Assembly (NCBI RefSeq): GCF_002140975.2
Contig: NZ_CP147247.1
Location: forward strand, 3,163,001 to 3,227,000
Source: Enterococcus sp. 9E7_DIV0242
GTDB lineage: Bacteria > Bacillota > Bacilli > Lactobacillales > Enterococcaceae
Length of the DNA: 64,000 bases
Direction of reading: 5' to 3'
The notes under the pieces are model-generated. The model was not told the DNA's origin. It did not search any database and saw nothing but the letters and a program-made list of their open reading frames with translations. The translations under genes and the position numbers were made by a program. Positions 27,900 through 37,275 of this stretch are shown one piece after another. The first letter of the stretch is position 1. Each line of letters opens with the position of its first letter.

Positions 27900-29534
27900 A
27901 TGAAGTCTCTTATGGTTGCCGGAACATGTATGACTCTATTATTGTTTGTTTCCGGATGTATGAATGACAAAGAAAAAAATCAGTCGACAAAATCAGAGCA
28001 GGTATTCAGAAAGGTTGAAAGCAATGAGGTAAGTTCCATCGATCCTTCTCTTGCAATAGATTCTACCAGTCAAAGAGCGGTTTATACTGTTTATGAAGGG
28101 TTGTACCGACTAGGGGAGAAAAATGAACTCCTACCGGCTGGAGCAGTTGAAGCGCCGGAAATTAGTGCAGATGGATTGACCTATAAAATAAAATTAAATA
28201 CGAAATCCATATGGTCTGATGATGTTCCGGTTAAAGCATCAGATTATGTATTTTCATGGAGAAGGACAGTCGATCCCAAAACAACTTCGGAAGGCTCATC
28301 CATGTTTCTACCTATTAAAAATGCAAAAAAAATTATTGCAGGGCAGCTGAAGCCGGATCAACTGGGGATTCGAGCTATAGGAGATGATCAGCTGGAAATA
28401 ACTCTTGAAGAAGCAACACCGTATTTTGAAACATTACTGGTCAACACGTATTTTTTTCCGCAGAGAGAAGATACTGTTGAACGTTATGGCGAAAGCTATG
28501 GCACCTCAGATAAAAACACCGTATATAATGGTGCTTTTGTCATGAAAGACTATGAAGGCGGCGGAACAGCGACAAGCTGGTCTTATCAAAAGAATGAGAA
28601 GTACTGGGATGCTGAGAATGTTCATTTAGAGAAAATTGAAAATACAGTAGTAAAGGATACGGGAACAGCGGTAAATATGTATGAAGCGGATGAGGTGGAT
28701 GAGGTACCTATCAATGGGGAGTCTGTTTCGTTTTACAAAGAACATTCGGATTTCTCAGCGGAACTACGGCCGAATGTCTACTATCTTGATTTAAATCAAA
28801 AAAGTGAGCGCGCTCATTTGGATAATGTCAATCTAAGAAAAGCAATCTCTTATAGTATAGACAGAAAGAGTATTGTTGAAAATATCCTTAACAATGATTC
28901 GCTTGCCACAAACTCCTTTGTACCGAGCAAACTTGCTTATAGCCCTATCGATCAGACGGATTTCACTTCCAATCAGGGAAATTCTTTGCCGTTTGACAAT
29001 GAGGAAGCAAGTGACTACTGGGAAAAATTTTTGTCTGAAACGGATCTGGAATCAATTGAGGTAGAGCTATTAGTAACCGATACGGAAAGCTCGAAAAAGA
29101 TGGCGGAGTATATTCAAGGACAGCTGCAGAATAATTTAAACGGGATGATCGTGACGGTAACGGCTGTTCCTTATTCAGTCATGATGGAAAAAGAACAGCA
29201 AGATACATTTGATATTGCTTTAAATGGATGGGGTGCTGACTATCTTGACCCTATGAGCTATTTAAATATTTTGCAAAGTGACAATTTTAGTAACTATAGT
29301 AATTACTCCAACAAAGAATATGACGAGCTGATCGATAAAATCAATGCATCGGGAGCGGATCCTAAAGCAAGGTGGAAATTGATGCTTGAAGCGGAAAAGA
29401 AAATTTCTGAAGAGGTGCCTGTTGTTCCCCTGTTTCAATATACAAAAGTCTATTTACGCAGAAATACTGTTCATAATGTTCATTCAATGCCGTTAGGGTT
29501 GGAATTTGACTATAAAAATATTGAGATAAATTAA
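27900..29534 (+). CDS. Oligopeptide ABC transporter substrate-binding lipoprotein (OppA/PrgZ type)
   Basis: A 544-residue lipoprotein of the SBP_bac_5 class. ATG 27900 follows AGGAGTGAG; the signal peptide ends in LFVSGC. Family landmarks are SSIDPSLAIDS, VYEGLYRLGEKNELLPAGA near the N-terminus, SDYVFSWRRTVDPKT, and WGADYLDPMSYLNI near the end. It binds extracellular peptides for uptake by an Opp permease, which is not encoded nearby. In enterococci relatives include pheromone-binding proteins, so pairing with the Rgg gene is suggestive. Confidence 0.9.
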   Translation: MKSLMVAGTCMTLLLFVSGCMNDKEKNQSTKSEQVFRKVESNEVSSIDPSLAIDSTSQRAVYTVYEGLYRLGEKNELLPAGAVEAPEISADGLTYKIKLNTKSIWSDDVPVKASDYVFSWRRTVDPKTTSEGSSMFLPIKNAKKIIAGQLKPDQLGIRAIGDDQLEITLEEATPYFETLLVNTYFFPQREDTVERYGESYGTSDKNTVYNGAFVMKDYEGGGTATSWSYQKNEKYWDAENVHLEKIENTVVKDTGTAVNMYEADEVDEVPINGESVSFYKEHSDFSAELRPNVYYLDLNQKSERAHLDNVNLRKAISYSIDRKSIVENILNNDSLATNSFVPSKLAYSPIDQTDFTSNQGNSLPFDNEEASDYWEKFLSETDLESIEVELLVTDTESSKKMAEYIQGQLQNNLNGMIVTVTAVPYSVMMEKEQQDTFDIALNGWGADYLDPMSYLNILQSDNFSNYSNYSNKEYDELIDKINASGADPKARWKLMLEAEKKISEEVPVVPLFQYTKVYLRRNTVHNVHSMPLGLEFDYKNIEIN

Positions 29535-29573
29535 ATGTAAAAAATAAAAATTGAACATATCAAAATGAAAGAG

Positions 29574-29590
29574 CAGCTTCATCGAAGCTG
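29574..29590 (+). terminator. Short hairpin after the peptide-binding gene
   Basis: CAGCTTC pairs with GAAGCTG around a 3-base loop, about 40 bases after the stop. T runs are only found 20 bases further on, so efficiency is doubtful. Confidence 0.4.
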
Positions 29591-29773
29591 ATTGAGTAGT
29601 TTTGGTATGTTTTTTTATTTGTAAAACCAAATAAAAGTAAATATTAATTTTCTTTTAGAGTGAAATAAAATGATATATTGATCAATAACGAATTACTAAA
29701 TTTTATATATACTATTTTTGTTTTAATAAAAAAAATTGATATATAATTTCGTTGAGGAAGGAGGGAGAAGTGA

Positions 29774-30463
29774 ATGAACTATTATTTAGGAGTAGCAAAA
29801 GAGGTATTGGAGGAAAATATTGTTGATGTGAATGATTTCTCCAGACAGGGATTTAGTTTACATGTATTAGATGAGAATGCACGGATTGATGAGGAATTTG
29901 ATGCGGTAATTTTGAATGGCAATGATCCTGCTGTAGCGATGACAAGCAATATTATCTTACGCTTAAGCAATACACCAAATGTTTATGTTTGGACAGTCAT
30001 GAATTCTTCCGATCATTCTCAAAAAAATTTATACCTGAATTTGGGAGCGGCGGGTGTTTTTTGCCAAGGAGATACATCAGAGCAGATCGCGTTGACAATC
30101 AAAAATATTTTGGCACATTCAGTAACAGCAGATAGTGGAAGTTCTGAAGAACGTCCAACCGATCCAATAGGAATCAAATTGATTCCTAATAGCATCGGAT
30201 TGAAATACAAAGGCAAGGATGTTTATCTGACGAAAAATGAATATCAAATTATGGAGATACTGATCAATCGGTACCCACATACAGTTTCTTATTCTGAATT
30301 GGCACAAAAAATCTGGCGGACAGATGGAGAAGACAGAAAGTTTCGTGTAGCCAACCTTGTTCACTTATTGAGAAATAAATTGAAACAAGAAACAGGAGAA
30401 GCAGATATCTTGCTGACCGTTCGATCGAAAGGCTATCGATTAAACAAAAATATAGTAGTTTAA
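29774..30463 (+). CDS. OmpR-like winged-helix regulator with a degenerate receiver domain
   Basis: A 229-residue protein. Residues about 135-226 form a Trans_reg_C winged helix (VYLTKNEYQIMEILINRYP, then SYSELAQKIWR, RVANLVHLLRNKL, TVRSKGYRL). The N-terminal 115 residues have receiver-like order, but the phospho-acceptor position reads VILNGND (N48 instead of Asp) and the conserved Lys position reads FCQGD. No histidine kinase is nearby. It lies just upstream of the WxL operon, facing the same way, and is a natural candidate for its regulator. GAAGGAGGGA precedes the start. Confidence 0.85.
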   Translation: MNYYLGVAKEVLEENIVDVNDFSRQGFSLHVLDENARIDEEFDAVILNGNDPAVAMTSNIILRLSNTPNVYVWTVMNSSDHSQKNLYLNLGAAGVFCQGDTSEQIALTIKNILAHSVTADSGSSEERPTDPIGIKLIPNSIGLKYKGKDVYLTKNEYQIMEILINRYPHTVSYSELAQKIWRTDGEDRKFRVANLVHLLRNKLKQETGEADILLTVRSKGYRLNKNIVV

Positions 30464-30672
30464 ACGATAGCGAAGCGATTGAGCCAAAAGGCTATAAATG
30501 GTCCTCCAGACGCCCCATAATACATGAAGTTCTATTTTTAAAATGGTTTCACCTTTTTATTTTAAGTAGAGTGTACGAAATGCATACCGTGACTTGATTT
30601 AGAAAGTTGAAATATAGATACATGTGTCGGCATGTACCCTATATATAAAAGAAAGGAGTTGAAAAAAATAGA

Positions 30673-33600
30673 ATGAAAAATGGAAAAATGCGTTACCTTT
30701 TTACCACGGTCATTTTGGTCGTTAGTCTGGTTCTGATGTTTTTCCTTACGAATGGAAGCAGTATAAAAGCATCCGAAGATGGGGAAATAGGAACGGCTGA
30801 ATTTGATCCAGATCTTCCGACATTGCCTGGAACAGAAGCTGACCTACATACGGAGGAAGACATTACTATTCCGCAAATGGAAAGCTATATGGCTGGAACA
30901 GCTTATCAGGCGCCTCTTGCAAGAGCCAACGGAAAAATTACCGGTGGCATGACTGCAGCTGAGTATAACAGTTTATATGCTTCACTGAATCAACAGCAAA
31001 ATGATGCTTGGAATGCGACCTACAATTTCCGTCCGGAAACCAATGTCGTTCACGTGTCAGATTGGGCAACCTTTAAGGCAGCATACGAAAACAACGCAGT
31101 GTCTAAGATAATTCTTGATGCAGATATCTATTATGGTACTAGTACAAGAGTTGCCAGAACCGAATCCATTGAAATCGACGGACAAGGCCATTTGTTAGAA
31201 ATGCGAAATGGTTCAGTCAATGTAGATGGGTTAAGTTCGCTGTCAAACTTCGGCAAAGCATTTTCAGATGTACCGGTCTTCCACATGCACGATATCCAGA
31301 TTGCGAATAATACCGGTTATGGTGCTGTTGAAGGAAGTCTGGGAAATGCTTGGGCTTTTGTCAATGGGGACGGCGAATTTGAAGAGAACCGAGGCTTGTG
31401 GCGTTACCGAATAGGGAACGTGACTACGCCATATGATGCAAGTCAGGCAACGAATAACCAACGTGTTGGTGGTCGACTAATCAACGGGAACTATGCCGAA
31501 ATCAGTGTTTGGGGCTATAACAAAGTTGTTACAGGAGCTGAAAATTTCTACACAGGTGGTATGACCTATGAACCTTACACCTATTATAAAGGGGAGATTG
31601 CTGATTATAACTATTCAGCCATCTGGTTTATCCAAAGTGTAGGGAATACTGAAGGAACCAGTAACCGGGGATTAAGTACGGGAACCAGAAAGTTTGATAT
31701 TGGTGAAGGCTCATTTGTCTATTTACACAATACCAATACTGGTACCGGTTATCCAGGCGTTTATGAACATTATGATGAGCTGATTGTCGGAAAAAATGCA
31801 ACATACAATGCTAATACGGCCGGATCAGCAGTTTCCTTTAATCAGGACAATGCAAAATTTACTGCAATGGAAGGTGCCACGGTCAATCTGCTTTCCAGAA
31901 ACGATGCCTCAGGTTATCCGACCTTAGTCATCGGGAGCTCTAACTCTACTCATACAGGCGGTTCTTCCAGTCCGGACAACATTCGTGTTGAATTTCAGCC
32001 GAAGACCAAAGTATTTATCGTAGGGAATAATTCGACAGGAGCCGTTGGTTATCGTGGAAGTAGCGCGACCTCACAAATTATATTGGACAGTCCGGAAACG
32101 TTTGATATTCGTAACACACGTACAAACACAGGAACAAGTAGGGCCTTTCTAGGAGACAGCAGCACCAGCCGAGGAAGTCATGTTTTTACGGTGAAGAACT
32201 CAGATATTTCAATCTGGGAAAACTCAGTAGATATGGATGGTGCACCTACCTATGATTATTCAAATGTAGGAGACTTTACTGTGACTAATGGTGTTGCGAA
32301 TGGGACGGTTACCAGTACGGACGGCACTCTGGCTAGTCAGTATACCAGACCTAATTTTAAGAGAATCTCAGGAATGAATAGTACGCCTGAGCTGATTTGG
32401 ACACCGGTAACGGATGCTGATTATAGTCAAAGGGCGCAAATATTAATTGGGTATACAGCAGTAGGGGGAAGCGATCCATTCGATCCTAATGGAGACGCCT
32501 ACACGAAACCAGTTTATGCGGACGCAACTCGTAAAGCCTATGTTGATTACATCGATACGTTAGGGAATACCTATACAGGCGTAAGTACAAGCGATAGTTT
32601 TGTCCATTGGGCAAAAGCCGACCATACAACACCGGGCTTCCAAATCGCTGATCAGGATATGAAAGGGACACCGTATCGTGCAAGTCTTGTTAACGGGACA
32701 CTAACACCTTATAGGACAGGGATCGAGACACCAACAACGGTTATTGATGTCACTCCGCCTGAGCCGGCAGAATTGATTGGTAACAAGCTGACTAACGCGA
32801 TAAAGCAATTGAAGGCAGAAAATCTTGAGCCAAATGCCAAGGTATTTCTATCAATCAATGGCGGTAGTCGAATAGCAGCAGGTACAGTCGGTGCTGATGG
32901 GAAATGGAGCTATGATCTATCAGCCTATATGAACACTGGAGAAACAGTATCAATTTATCTGCAGGATAGTGCAGCAGCAGCGCCAGCGGATATTGTACCA
33001 GCTCCACCAAGTACGAATAGTGCGGATGGGAACATCAACCCATCACCTAATGACCTGACTTATAGAGACGCGACATTCAAGAAAGCAGCAGTCTACACTG
33101 TTGTCGATGTTTTGCCGGATGTTCCGGCTATGAGTAAATCGGTAAAATCTTACCGCAGTGGTACTGAGGTAAGTAATACGCAAGTAGGAGACACACTTGT
33201 GTACACATTAACGGCTAAAAATAACAAAGCAGCCACCTTTGAAACGGATTGGTCAAACGTCAAGATTACCGATACCTTGCCTAACGGTTTGGAATTTGAT
33301 CCAGCTACTTCAGAAGTAACGCTGAATGGGACAGTTATCACTTCTCCAAGCGGGTATACCTATGACAGTACCACACGTTTGCTGACGATTCCGGTGGGAA
33401 ATCTGAATTCTCAGGAAGAAGCAGTTGTCACATTTGAAGCGAAAGTCAGTTCATCATCCGTTGGTCAAACTATTGTGAACAAAGCGAAGGCTGAAGGTGC
33501 TTCTCCAAGGGAAACACTATTTACAGCAGGGCCTGAAAATCCACAAGCTGACCATGAAACTTATTGGGCTGAATCCAGTGATGTATCCAACCCGGGAGGA

Positions 33601-34140
33601 AGTATTTATGGTGTTCTGGAGTTGGTTTCAGCACCTGCAAAAATCGACTTCGGTCTTCAGGAAACAGGAAATCTTGGAAGATACCGTGCAGAAAATCCGG
33701 AATATGACAAGAACAATACGCCTCTTGTTGTAGGAGATAGTCGGGCAACGCTGTCTACTTGGTATTTAACTGCTAAAGTAACAAAGGTGCTGACTTCAGA
33801 AGATGATTCAACATATACCTTGCCTAATGCGCTGAAGTATAAGAATGATACCAGCGAAGAGGTACTGGGATTGAACGAATCAAGAACGCTTGTAAGTCAT
33901 ACGTATTCAATGCCAAATTCTATTGAAACTAAGAGTGACAATGGCGAAAAAGCACAGAACTTAAGTGAATCGAAGGATGCGACAAGTCGAGTAGCTGGCA
34001 ATAATGGGATTTTTAATGTCTCTCAAGAAGAATGGGAGAACAAGAACAATGGGTTCATCCTAGAGCTGAACAGTACAGATTACAGAAAAATGGATGACTA
34101 TACTGCAACGATCTTGTTTACAGTCAGTGATACACCATAG
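30673..34140 (+). CDS. Large WxL-domain surface protein
   Basis: An 1155-residue secreted protein. A signal peptide spans about residues 1-34. A right-handed beta-helix-like section follows from about residue 120 (SKIILDADIYY, IEIDGQGH). Residues about 818-935 resemble a DUF11/isopeptide fimbrial domain (GDTLVYTLTAKNN, ITDTLPNGLEFD). The C-terminal ~170 residues are a WxL domain: first motif W1030-Y-L, second motif degenerate (ILFTVSDTP, lacking Trp). WxL domains bind peptidoglycan non-covalently. It is the first gene of the surface operon and probably an adhesin. The ribosome site AAAGGAG is somewhat far (14 bases) from ATG. Confidence 0.88.
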   Translation: MKNGKMRYLFTTVILVVSLVLMFFLTNGSSIKASEDGEIGTAEFDPDLPTLPGTEADLHTEEDITIPQMESYMAGTAYQAPLARANGKITGGMTAAEYNSLYASLNQQQNDAWNATYNFRPETNVVHVSDWATFKAAYENNAVSKIILDADIYYGTSTRVARTESIEIDGQGHLLEMRNGSVNVDGLSSLSNFGKAFSDVPVFHMHDIQIANNTGYGAVEGSLGNAWAFVNGDGEFEENRGLWRYRIGNVTTPYDASQATNNQRVGGRLINGNYAEISVWGYNKVVTGAENFYTGGMTYEPYTYYKGEIADYNYSAIWFIQSVGNTEGTSNRGLSTGTRKFDIGEGSFVYLHNTNTGTGYPGVYEHYDELIVGKNATYNANTAGSAVSFNQDNAKFTAMEGATVNLLSRNDASGYPTLVIGSSNSTHTGGSSSPDNIRVEFQPKTKVFIVGNNSTGAVGYRGSSATSQIILDSPETFDIRNTRTNTGTSRAFLGDSSTSRGSHVFTVKNSDISIWENSVDMDGAPTYDYSNVGDFTVTNGVANGTVTSTDGTLASQYTRPNFKRISGMNSTPELIWTPVTDADYSQRAQILIGYTAVGGSDPFDPNGDAYTKPVYADATRKAYVDYIDTLGNTYTGVSTSDSFVHWAKADHTTPGFQIADQDMKGTPYRASLVNGTLTPYRTGIETPTTVIDVTPPEPAELIGNKLTNAIKQLKAENLEPNAKVFLSINGGSRIAAGTVGADGKWSYDLSAYMNTGETVSIYLQDSAAAAPADIVPAPPSTNSADGNINPSPNDLTYRDATFKKAAVYTVVDVLPDVPAMSKSVKSYRSGTEVSNTQVGDTLVYTLTAKNNKAATFETDWSNVKITDTLPNGLEFDPATSEVTLNGTVITSPSGYTYDSTTRLLTIPVGNLNSQEEAVVTFEAKVSSSSVGQTIVNKAKAEGASPRETLFTAGPENPQADHETYWAESSDVSNPGGSIYGVLELVSAPAKIDFGLQETGNLGRYRAENPEYDKNNTPLVVGDSRATLSTWYLTAKVTKVLTSEDDSTYTLPNALKYKNDTSEEVLGLNESRTLVSHTYSMPNSIETKSDNGEKAQNLSESKDATSRVAGNNGIFNVSQEEWENKNNGFILELNSTDYRKMDDYTATILFTVSDTP

Positions 34141-34155
34141 GAGGAGGGCATAGTA

Positions 34156-34497
34156 GTGAAGCTGAGTAATATGAAACATCTGCTGTTATCGTCCTTCATG
34201 CTGGTATTGCTGGCGCTGATGGTCGGTGCACCAGTCTATGCACAAGAAGGGGAAGGCGGTGGAGCGGTCCAGACGAATGGAGTCATCGGCTTCTATGAAG
34301 AAGAGACATCACCTGCTCCCAGCACGACAGAACCGACAAAAGACAGCAGTGAACCAACTGTAACGAAACCAGCGGGTAAATACCCGTCAACAGGTGAGCT
34401 GGTGAAGAAAAGTCTGTCAATAAGCGGTGGCATTCTACTCTTGTGTGTTCTCGTACTTTTTCTGATCAAACGCAGAAAGAGAGGGAACGAGTCATGA
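34156..34497 (+). CDS. Small sortase-anchored WxL-locus protein with YPSTG sorting motif
   Basis: A 113-residue protein with a signal peptide ending near VYAQ, a Thr/Ser/Pro-rich stretch, then the sorting signal KYPSTGE (residues 75-81), a hydrophobic helix and a basic tail (IKRRKRGNES). The canonical LPxTG leucine is Tyr. NGVIGFYEE near residue 42 is the segment usually shared by these small WxL-operon partners. It overlaps the next gene by ATGA. It likely tethers the WxL complex to the wall, if the class A sortase accepts the altered motif. Confidence 0.87.
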   Translation: MKLSNMKHLLLSSFMLVLLALMVGAPVYAQEGEGGGAVQTNGVIGFYEEETSPAPSTTEPTKDSSEPTVTKPAGKYPSTGELVKKSLSISGGILLLCVLVLFLIKRRKRGNES

Positions 34498-35297
34498 AAA
34501 TTCGAGTATTCGGTATAGGAACACTCTGCGCCTTGGGTCTGGCTTTTTGGACGGCAATACCAGCGCTGGCAGTGGAGTCGACAGCTACCGGAAACGGTCA
34601 TGTCAGTTTTTTCGGAGACTACACGGAGGTGGGGATCATTGATCCTGAGCATCCAGAGACGGATGCAGATCCCGGAGAAAGTCCTAGTACAACAGGTGAT
34701 CTTCGCATCGATTTTGTTCCTCAACTGAATTTTACAGGAGAGAATAAGATTTCTGATAAGGATAGTGTTTATCCGGCAAATGCACAGCTGTTTCATGATG
34801 AGACAGAGGCGCGTGGAAACTTTATCCAAATTTCAGATTATCGGGGAGCAGCCTTAGGTTGGGCTTTGCAGCTCAGACAGGAAACACAATTTCAAAATAC
34901 CCAGACGGCCAACAGTCAGCTGGACGGAGCTGTCCTATCTTTTGACAAGTCATGGACAAGCTCAAGACAGACAGGGATGGCTGCACCAATCGTCTCAAAA
35001 GAAGTGATTCAATTGAGCAGTATTGGTGAGACCTATACACTTGCTGAAGCAAATCCGGGTGCCGGTATCGGAACTTGGGCGATCTCCTTTGGGGCCTCTT
35101 CTGACAATCCAGCTGGATTGGAAGGAACATTGAGCCCAAGGGCGAAGCGCGATGGCAGTGATTTATTGGACGAGGCTTATGGGAACAAACAGGTGCACGC
35201 CAATAGTGCGGTCACTTTATCTGTACCGGGTGGAACAAAAAAAGACTCGGTCGCTTACACAACGGTGTTAACTTGGCTTTTAGCTGAGTTGCCATAA
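34494..35297 (+). CDS. WxL-domain protein
   Basis: A 267-residue secreted protein. ATG 34494 overlaps the upstream stop and follows AGAGAGGGA. The signal peptide ends at ALAVES. Both WxL motifs are present: GWALQLRQ near residue 123 and VLTWLLAELP at the C-terminus. The N-terminal GNGHVSFFGDY and LRIDFVPQLNF are typical of the family. It would attach to the cell wall and join the complex with the DUF916 protein and the larger WxL protein. Confidence 0.9.
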   Translation: MKIRVFGIGTLCALGLAFWTAIPALAVESTATGNGHVSFFGDYTEVGIIDPEHPETDADPGESPSTTGDLRIDFVPQLNFTGENKISDKDSVYPANAQLFHDETEARGNFIQISDYRGAALGWALQLRQETQFQNTQTANSQLDGAVLSFDKSWTSSRQTGMAAPIVSKEVIQLSSIGETYTLAEANPGAGIGTWAISFGASSDNPAGLEGTLSPRAKRDGSDLLDEAYGNKQVHANSAVTLSVPGGTKKDSVAYTTVLTWLLAELP

Positions 35298-35334
35298 ATA
35301 AAAAACACACACATACAATTAGGAGGAAACACAA

Positions 35335-36081
35335 ATGAAATTAGCACACAAATTATGCGGAGCAGCTTTAGTAGCAGTAGCGGGGGTTGCTTTGACAGTA
35401 CCAAACACAACAAAGGCAGCAGAAGATTCAAAAACTGGAACAGGACACGTAGCATTTACATCTACAACAAACACAGACTTGATTGACCCAGGAAGCTCAA
35501 GCGGTACGATCATCACTGACTCATCTATTACAGATCCAGGCGAATTCGGTATGCGTTTCGTTACACCTTTAGAATTTGGGTCACATGATGCATTGACAAG
35601 TAGTGCAAGAGCAGACTACCCAGTAGAGTTGTATACAGCCAATGAAGGAAATGCTGATGAGTTTGACGTACAAAACTTTGTGGCATTCCAAGATTTCCGT
35701 CCGGCACAAGATCACTCGTACAAACTAAGTGCAGCGATCACACAACAATTCCAATCAACTGCCGGTACATTCCTTAAAGGGGCTGACATCACGTACAATA
35801 ACTTATGGGTTTCAAACAATGGTGCAGATACTGCCTTGAATCCTGCAGGCGTAGCACCAGGTGCAGTAGCATTGGAAGGATCAGATGATGCAACACCAGG
35901 TAATTCTGTAGCATTCATCACTAACACGGCTACAGATGGAAAAGGATATGGTAAATACGAATTGAACTTTGGAACAAAAGACAACGGGACAGATTCAGTA
36001 ACCTTGTCAATTCCAACAACTACAGTTAAAAATGGTGACTACAATGCTGTTGTCACTTGGACACTGTCAGATACTATCTAA
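35335..36081 (+). CDS. WxL-domain protein with Tyr in the first motif
   Basis: A 248-residue secreted protein with a signal peptide ending at TKAAED. The mature start GTGHVAFTSTT is the typical WxL beginning. The first WxL motif reads HSYKLSA, with Tyr for Trp; the second is normal (VTWTLSDTI). Codon use is noticeably cleaner than in its neighbours (many ACA, GCA), it has its own AGGAGG site, and a terminator follows directly, all consistent with high expression as the main surface subunit of the operon. Confidence 0.9.
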   Translation: MKLAHKLCGAALVAVAGVALTVPNTTKAAEDSKTGTGHVAFTSTTNTDLIDPGSSSGTIITDSSITDPGEFGMRFVTPLEFGSHDALTSSARADYPVELYTANEGNADEFDVQNFVAFQDFRPAQDHSYKLSAAITQQFQSTAGTFLKGADITYNNLWVSNNGADTALNPAGVAPGAVALEGSDDATPGNSVAFITNTATDGKGYGKYELNFGTKDNGTDSVTLSIPTTTVKNGDYNAVVTWTLSDTI

Positions 36082-36105
36082 CAGACGTTCAGAATAACGA
36101 GAAGA

Positions 36106-36140
36106 AGCTCCCTGACTCTGCGGGCTGGGGAGCTCTTTTT
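36106..36140 (+). terminator. Intra-operon terminator or attenuator
   Basis: AGCTCCC (36106-36112) pairs with GGGAGCT (36128-36134), followed by CTTTTTCT. It lies between the WxL gene and the DUF916 gene, so downstream genes probably receive less transcript. Confidence 0.7.
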
Positions 36141-36165
36141 CTGAGAAGAAAGGGACAAAGAATAG

Positions 36166-37248
36166 ATGAGAAAACAATGGAAAATTAGTGCTGTTTTTTT
36201 ATTATACATAGTAGGGCTGCTGTGCTCGACGGTACAGACATATGCGGCAGAGGATTCTTCCACTAGTGAAAATCCGATCGGCTTTAATTATAAAGTCATA
36301 AAACCTGAGAATCAGCGAGAAACAAATGTCGGCTATTTTGATTTGCGAATGACTCCCGGGCAGAAACAAACGGTGCAGGTAGAACTGGTTAACCCAGCAG
36401 CGGAAGACGTAGAGGTAGAGGTTTCGCTGAATGGCGCAAAAACGAATGGTAATGGTGTAGTTGAATTTGGACCGGTAGGAATCGATAAGGATAAATCATT
36501 AAAGTATGATTTTGTAGATGTAGTGAAGGGTCCCGAGTCTGTTGTGATACCTGCAAAAGGGACAGTCATGGTGGATCTGACTATCACAATGCCAGAAGTA
36601 GGCTATGACGGTGTGATTGCTGGCGGGATTCAGTTGAAGAAGAAGGTAGATGAAAAAGAACGTGAAAAACAAACAGGAGTCATCAATGAATATGCTTTTA
36701 TGATCGGAATGCTTCTGACTGAGACTGACACAACGGTTTTACCGGAATTGGAATTAAATGATGTCTATGCAGGGTTAAGAAATTTTCGCAATAGTATTTT
36801 TATTAATTTTTCGAATGTAGAAGCGGCCTTTTTGGAATCTGCGACAACTGAAGTGCAGATTACGGAAAAAGACTCGGACGCTGTTTTATATGATACAAAA
36901 AAGGCGAATATGCGTATTGCTCCCAACAGTATGGTCGATTTTCCGGTTTCCATGAACGGAGAACAGATGACTCCGGGAGAGTATCATGCAACGATCACGG
37001 TGACAGCTGGAGATCGGAAATGGGCTTGGGACAAGGACTTCACTATTACGGATGAAGAAGCAGATAAATTCAACGATCAGGATGTAAGTATGGTGAAGCA
37101 AGAAGGCATTAACTGGATGCTGATTGGTCTGATCGGCGGCTCGGGTATTGTTGTTGGATTGATTATTTTCTTTGTCGTTCGGATGATCAATAAGAAAAAA
37201 CAACAGAAAAAACGTGTGACAAAAAAGAAAAAATCAACGCGTAAATAA
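36166..37248 (+). CDS. DUF916/DUF3324 WxL-interacting membrane protein
   Basis: A 360-residue type I membrane protein: signal peptide to about residue 28, extracellular DUF916 (YFDLRMTPGQKQTVQVELVN) and DUF3324 domains, a transmembrane helix at about residues 320-342 (MLIGLIGGSGIVVGLIIFFV) and a very basic tail. Proteins of this kind (WxIP) bind WxL domains and peptidoglycan and are present in nearly all WxL operons. Its place after the WxL genes is standard. Confidence 0.92.
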   Translation: MRKQWKISAVFLLYIVGLLCSTVQTYAAEDSSTSENPIGFNYKVIKPENQRETNVGYFDLRMTPGQKQTVQVELVNPAAEDVEVEVSLNGAKTNGNGVVEFGPVGIDKDKSLKYDFVDVVKGPESVVIPAKGTVMVDLTITMPEVGYDGVIAGGIQLKKKVDEKEREKQTGVINEYAFMIGMLLTETDTTVLPELELNDVYAGLRNFRNSIFINFSNVEAAFLESATTEVQITEKDSDAVLYDTKKANMRIAPNSMVDFPVSMNGEQMTPGEYHATITVTAGDRKWAWDKDFTITDEEADKFNDQDVSMVKQEGINWMLIGLIGGSGIVVGLIIFFVVRMINKKKQQKKRVTKKKKSTRK

Positions 37249-37275
37249 ACGTAAAGAGAAAGAGAGGGAAAAGAA

